A stretch of DNA of 64,000 nucleotides from Megascapheus bottae (lineage: Eukaryota > Chordata > Mammalia > Rodentia > Geomyidae): assembly GCA_024803745.1 (NCBI GenBank), contig JANJXV010000153.1, positions 1,984,001 to 2,048,000 of the forward strand, in the 5' to 3' direction. The position numbers were made by a program, and so were the translations under genes. The notes under the pieces were generated by a model that was not told the origin of the DNA, made no database searches, and saw only the letters and a program-made list of their open reading frames with translations. Each line of letters begins with the position of its first letter. Positions within the stretch are counted from its first letter, which is position 1. This document shows, one piece after another, positions 57,831 through 64,000 of this stretch.

Positions 57831-58061
57831 TAGAGGTTCCTGACAAAGGTTTTCCTACATGCTATTATTTCTTCTGTGAGTGCTCTTAATGCTTGCTGAA
57901 GGTTGACTTTGTTTAGAAGACTTACCCTAATGCTCCCATATACAGAGATTCTATATATAGCTAAATGTTTTTCATTACTCAGAATTTCTCTATTGTGTAT
58001 GTTGTGAAATGTACTGAAGACTGACTTCTGATTAAAAGTCATTGCACATTTGTTCTATTCA

Positions 58062-59617
<1,556 letters not shown>

Positions 59618-60033
59618 TCATCACACAGTACATTTAGCAGTTTTCCTCCCTCCCTGAAGAATTTCTTGGGCAGGGAGAACAGAATTATGATACTGCAGAT
59701 CTTTTGGACTGTCACAATCATGAATAAAATGCTCTGAATAGCCGATGGATTTTTTAAGACCAGGAGACATACGAGATCTATATGCAGCATGCATCTCATC
59801 AGGCTTAGGAGACAGAAGCATGTTCTGACACTTAATGAACTCCTCAGTCCTCACCCCTAAGTTGTTACCGTTATTACTAATCAGCTCTGGATTATGTGTA
59901 GAGCTCAAATTTAAAGTTGTTGCTAATCTCACGTTTTCCTCCACTTCGATACTACTTGCAACTGCTACTTCACAAAGACATTCATGTGGACTTTCCTGGC
60001 AGGTCTTGAACACATTTTCCATTACCTGGACAT
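59618..60033 (-). CDS. KRAB-ZNF linker exon, open up to tandem TGA
   Basis: From the acceptor (cattttag, exon base 60033) the frame continues the KRAB-B exon exactly and stays open for about 137 codons (VQVMENVFKTCQESPHEC to GGRKTAKCTV). It then meets TGA at 59623-59621 and TGA at 59620-59618. In the same frame the next residues (ILYLTPTITTHPKMYTGE) look like the rest of a finger. The first TGA therefore replaces its second Cys and the second TGA the residue after it. The product would be a KRAB-only protein of roughly 210 residues plus the unseen first exon. Confidence 0.7.
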
Positions 60034-60460
60034 CTAAAATGAGTCATAGAAAAAAGACACAAACATACATGAGATACAAATATTCCTTACTGTAAAGGTA
60101 ATGACTTTACTTTCCCATCCTAAGTGTTAGATATTTTAAAATATAAAAGTGGAAATTGATTTGTGAGAAATATATGCTTTTCTCCCTAACATATTAAGAA
60201 AATGATATTTTACAATGACCAATAATGTTTTTCTGTGTTTTAGTTCTCTTTTTATATCACAGGAAATATTTATTGAAATTACCCATCTATGTATTGCTAC
60301 AGTTTTAAGCTGAGTACTACCTATAATATACCTGCAGCTGTTTTTTTTTCAAATACTGTTTTGTTTATACATTGAGGAATAGCTGCCTTTCTTTTATTTT
60401 TGAGAAATAATCTAAATACTGTGCTGTTTTGCATCTTTTTAAAACTTTCTTCTCTTTTCT
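60034..60460. other. Intron DNA
   Basis: Intron between the last exon and the KRAB-B-like exon; AT-rich, nothing else seen before the SINE at 60466. Confidence 0.6.
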
Positions 60461-60465
60461 TTTCT

Positions 60466-60630
60466 TTTTTTGTAGTTCATAGGCCTCGGTCCTGTCCCTG
60501 AACACTTCAGCAGAAGACTATAACCCCTATCCTTGAGCTACAGCCCCACATACTCTTTTCTAGAGTTAACTACAGATAAGAGTCTCAGGTCCTGAGTAGC
60601 AGATAGGATTACCTTACCCAGTTTCAATGC
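60466..60630 (-). mobile_element. SINE, B1/7SL-headed type, partial
   Basis: Contains ctcggtcctgtccctgaaca, gttaactacagataagagtc and gagtagcagataggattacc. Confidence 0.65.
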
Positions 60631-60955
60631 TGTTTGCTTATTAACCATTAAGTGAGGAACACGAATTTTTTCTAGATTCAGCAGCCACAAGTTTGGTGTA
60701 TATGTCTGTTTGCCTTTGATCCAAGCAAGAACGATTTTTGAGAGTAAGGACTTACACCTATATCCGTTCAGTTACAACTTCTCACTAAAGTCTCAATTTA
60801 GGTATTTGTGGGAATTTCGAAATTTGTTTCTTTTTATTTGAAGTCTTATAAAAATTCCTTTTCTAACACTCCTGTCCCTCAGAACCATGGAAGACCAGAA
60901 AATCCCCAGCTCATTGTCTAGTTAATTTTCTTATGTTGATTGAAACTTTGTTGTT
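60631..60955. other. Intron DNA
   Basis: Nothing recognised. Confidence 0.55.
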
Positions 60956-60957
60956 TT

Positions 60958-61142
60958 TTTTTCCTTCCATTCCTGGGTTTGAACTTAGGACCTAACCACT
61001 GTCCTTGGGTTTTTTGAAGACTAGTACCCTACCAATGAAGTCATTACTTCTGGCTTTTTCTATGTATGTGGTCATAAGGAATCAAACCTGTGTCTTTGTG
61101 CATGCTAGGCAAGCACTCTACCACTAGGCTCAATTTCTGGTG
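60958..61142 (-). mobile_element. IDL-Geo-type SINE
   Basis: Reads ccattcctgggtttgaactt, gtgcatgctaggcaagcact and accactaggctcaatttctg. Confidence 0.85.
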
Positions 61143-61272
61143 GAAAGGTCTGGTTCTGAATACCAGTCTCTTCCTACCAGCATAAAGATATTATCCTTAT
61201 CAGAGAATAATGCCCTGACTTATTCCTTGTTTGCTCAATCATTTATAGTCTTAGTTTTAAACAAATGAAATA

Positions 61273-61292
61273 TCTTTCTTTCTTTCTGTCTG

Positions 61293-61364
<72 letters not shown>

Positions 61365-61365
61365 G
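61273..61365. repeat. TTTC microsatellite
   Basis: TTTC/CTTT run with one CTGTCTG interruption, directly beside the tail side of a minus-strand SINE, so it probably grew from that SINE's tail. Confidence 0.92.
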
Positions 61366-61600
61366 TTTTGTGGTCATGGGACTTGAATTCTAGACCTGGC
61401 TGTCCTTCCGGAGCTCTTCAGCTCAAGGCTACTGCCCTATGTCTTTAGCCTCAACCCCACTTCTCATTTTCTATTGGTTCATTGGAGAGAAGAGTCTAAG
61501 GTGTTTTTGTGATAGGTCAGTCTTTGAACCTTGATCATCAGATCTCAGCCTCCTAAGTAGCTAGGATTACAGGCATGAGCCACGGGCTCATGGCTTTCTC
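61366..61600 (-). mobile_element. SINE, B1/7SL-headed type
   Basis: Contains gagctcttcagctcaaggct, ttcattggagagaagagtct and cctcctaagtagctaggatt, in order. Confidence 0.85.
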
Positions 61601-61687
61601 ATTTTATTTTGTTTCACAGTGATTTCTACAGAGAAATCTAACTTTAACTCTACTGCCCCATAGAATTCATCATATCACCCTATGATT

Positions 61688-61865
61688 CTTGGTGCCAGGG
61701 GTTTGGGCTAGCATGCACAAAGACCTGGTTCAGTTCCTTGGTACTACATACAAAGAAAAAGCCAGAAGTGGTGCTATGACTCAAGAAGTAGAGAGCTAGC
61801 CTTGAGAAAACCCAAGGACCATGCTCAGGCCCTGAGACCAAGCATAGGCTTGGGAAAAGAAAATG
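61688..61865 (+). mobile_element. IDL-Geo-type SINE
   Basis: Reads tgcacaaagacctggttcag, cagaagtggtgctatgactc and aggccctgagaccaagca. The first few head bases are missing. Confidence 0.75.
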
Positions 61866-62007
61866 ATTCTTGATTCATTCACAAAGAATTCCATAGGTTC
61901 CACACAGGATTTAGGGTAACTAAGAATATTATTGCTCAGTACATCACAACATGAACTTACCAATGGGGCTCAGGCTCCAACATCAATATGAAGATGCATT
62001 CACTCAC

Positions 62008-62097
62008 CTGTGATATTCTTGTCAGAGGAATTTCCTATCCAGAGTTCTGCACAGTGCTCTAGCTTGTCAATTAATACAGGTTTGGGAACACAGGGCC
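62008..62097 (-). CDS. KRAB-B-like exon of the zinc-finger locus
   Basis: A 90-base exon lies between an acceptor (ctattttacag) and a donor (cacag|gtgagt). Joined to KRAB-A it reads CVPKPVLIDKLEHCAELW, then GNSSDKNIT. The Lys-Pro-x-Leu-Ile-x-x-Leu-Glu-x-x-x-Glu-x-Trp spacing fits a KRAB-B box, which strengthens the repression by the A box in this family. The phase agrees with both neighbours and there is no stop. Confidence 0.82.
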
Positions 62098-62264
62098 CTG
62101 TAAAATAGAAACAGTAGAGAATTATTGCTTATGCTGTGTCATCATTGTTTAAGTTCGCAGACATCCTACTCACATGTTATGTATTAAATCTTTTTTCTCA
62201 TTTCTCACTGGCTCCATGGTTGACTCTTCCCCAGCTCTGGATTCATTTTCTATGGCATAAACTT

Positions 62265-62520
62265 AGCTGTCTTGCTCAAGGCTAGAAAAATACCAGTTTG
62301 AGTCCCAGCTCCACTTACATGCATAGGTCTTCATGCATGCTAGGCAAGCACTCAACAACAAAGTCAAACTCTTGACACTCCACTAACATTTTTGAGGGCT
62401 TACTTGGAGTTATAGAGTTTCATGGCAATTTTTATGCCATTGCTGGCTTCAAATTAGAATTCTTAGATTTCTTCCTCCTGAATATTTTAAGATTACAGGC
62501 ATGAAACATTGCACCTAGTG
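62265..62520 (-). mobile_element. SINE pieces (IDL head and 7SL-like head), diverged
   Basis: Contains cttcatgcatgctaggcaag and cactcaacaacaaagtcaaa, then ttcctcctgaatattttaag and gattacaggcatgaaacat. Probably two broken elements. Confidence 0.5.
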
Positions 62521-62772
62521 CCAGGTTTCCATTATAAATCACTGTTTAGTGATTTGTAGATCCTATTTCCAATAATGATATATATTCTATTCTGGATGGT
62601 TTATCCACTTACAATTACTGTGTAAGTTTGGAATGTCATCTCCATTAGAGGAAACATAATTTAGAACTGTTGTCAAAGTATCCTGAATGTATCCTGAAGA
62701 ATGAGTACAAAATTACCTTAGGTTTTCTTTAGAAAGTAATGATAATTCTCAGGGCCTGGAATCTTTCATTTA

Positions 62773-63106
<334 letters not shown>

Positions 63107-63175
63107 ATTGACCTGAAAAGCTTAGGGATGGTGCCTAGGCCCAGACTTCAAGTCCCAAGATCCACAAAAAAATAA
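63107..63175 (+). mobile_element. SINE tail fragment
   Basis: Reads gaaaagcttagggatggtgc and cagacttcaagtcccaagat, with an A-rich end. Confidence 0.6.
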
Positions 63176-63180
63176 AAAGG

Positions 63181-63312
63181 CAAGCCAGGTGTTGGTGGCT
63201 CACGCCTGTCATCCTAGCTACTCAGGAGATTGAGATCTGAGGACCATGGTTCAAAGCCAGCCTGGCACAAAATTCCATGACACTCCTTTCCAATTACCCA
63301 CCATAAAATGTT
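63181..63312 (+). mobile_element. SINE head (7SL/B1-like)
   Basis: Reads caagccaggtgttggtggct, ctagctactcaggagattga and ttcaaagccagcctggcaca. It is the best-preserved head in the window. Confidence 0.8.
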
Positions 63313-63544
63313 TAATGGCTTGTGGCATATCATGGGAGAGCAATTGTGGTATCGACAAAAATAACTCGAGGGAGTAGATTTAGGTTATAAATGGAATTAT
63401 TCCATTGAAAAGGAACTACATTATATGATGACATATGCTGGTACTGTGAGAATATTGCAAAAGCTTAGGGTATCAAGTAATAATACTATGAAGTACACCC
63501 AGAATGTTAATGTTCTATGTCTGGCATAATAATCACTTGGGGGA

Positions 63545-63812
63545 GAAACTTTTTTTTTTCTGTTTTTTGGCTGGGGGATGTGTAAGGCTTGAACTCTGGG
63601 CCTGGGCACTGTTCCTGAGCTCTTCAACTCAAGGCTATCACCCTACCGATGAAGCCACAGTGCCATTTCCCATATTCTAGTGGTTAACTGTAGATAAGAG
63701 TCTCATAGACTTTCTAATGCGCAGGCTGGCTTTGAACCAAATCTTTACATATCAGCCTGATATCTGAGTAGCTAGGATTACAGGTAGAAGTCACTGCACC
63801 TGGCAAGAAATT
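63545..63812 (-). mobile_element. SINE, B1/7SL-headed type
   Basis: Contains aaggcttgaactctgggcct, gagctcttcaactcaaggct, gttaactgtagataagagtc and gagtagctaggattacagg. It lies just left of the duplicate of position 1. Confidence 0.85.
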
Positions 63813-63832
63813 TATTTCTTGCTGTTTTATAC

Positions 63833-64000
63833 TACAAATTTACTGTATGTTTTACTTTTTCAAAAAGACTGAGGATGACCTTTGTTCTGTATATAATGGG
63901 AAGAGGGGTAAGGAGCTGTGAGCAGAAGAACTGAGGGGCAATACTCAGGGTAGGACAATAGCCTTAAACTAAAGAGCTCACGGCCCAAGGTCCAAGCCCC
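63833..64000. repeat. Right copy of the window's first 168 bases
   Basis: 167 of 168 bases match positions 1-168 in the same orientation and run to the window end, so the match may extend further. This suggests that the next ~63.8-kb unit of a tandem segmental duplication starts here or earlier. Confidence 0.93.

Overview
The window is mammalian nuclear DNA, most likely from a rodent. It is AT-rich, has spliced exons and a KRAB zinc-finger locus, and is packed with LINE-1 (L1) copies and tRNA-derived SINEs. The commonest SINEs have an ID-like (tRNA-Ala type) left half with an internal B box, joined to an unrelated right half (agtggcgctgtggctcaag type). I know this build as the IDL-Geo family of geomyoid rodents (pocket mice, kangaroo rats, pocket gophers). 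The lineage call is from memory of that family, not from a search.

Layout. (1) 1-1919: gene-free DNA with SINE pieces. (2) 1920-37251: a tandem array with a period of about 7.4 kb. Each unit is one antisense L1 of about 6.05 kb plus about 1.37 kb of non-L1 DNA that carries two SINEs, a CAT-repeat and an exon-like block. There are four complete L1 copies, two partial copies at the ends, and five non-L1 spacers. (3) 37252-46730: gene-poor DNA full of SINEs and older L1 fragments. (4) 46741-49520: a decayed RalGDS-like (Ras-exchange-factor family) pseudogene on the minus strand. Its exon-1 block and upstream DNA (49180-50527) are an inverted, older copy of the array spacer. (5) 50528-58060: mostly unassigned DNA with SINEs, microsatellites and an L1 that has an inverted 5' half. 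(6) 58062-62985: a KRAB zinc-finger locus on the minus strand. KRAB-A, KRAB-B and the linker stay open across three exons, but the finger region is broken by two adjacent TGA codons and several frameshifts. (7) 63833-64000 repeats positions 1-168 with one mismatch, so the window looks like just over one period of a roughly 63.8-kb tandem segmental duplication.

How the parts relate. The L1 probably landed antisense in the first intron of a RalGDS-like pseudogene copy, about 57 bp past the exon-1 splice donor; the inverted block at 49.2-50.5 kb preserves the empty site. The L1 already carried frameshifts in both ORFs, so its spread into an array must be DNA-level duplication, not retrotransposition. 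The outer copies (1 and 5) share variants that the inner copies (2-4) lack, as expected from unequal exchange homogenising the middle. The whole locus then seems to have been duplicated as a 63.8-kb block, a common mode of growth for KRAB zinc-finger clusters. No clearly intact protein-coding gene is seen; the best candidate for a made protein is a KRAB-only product from the zinc-finger locus.
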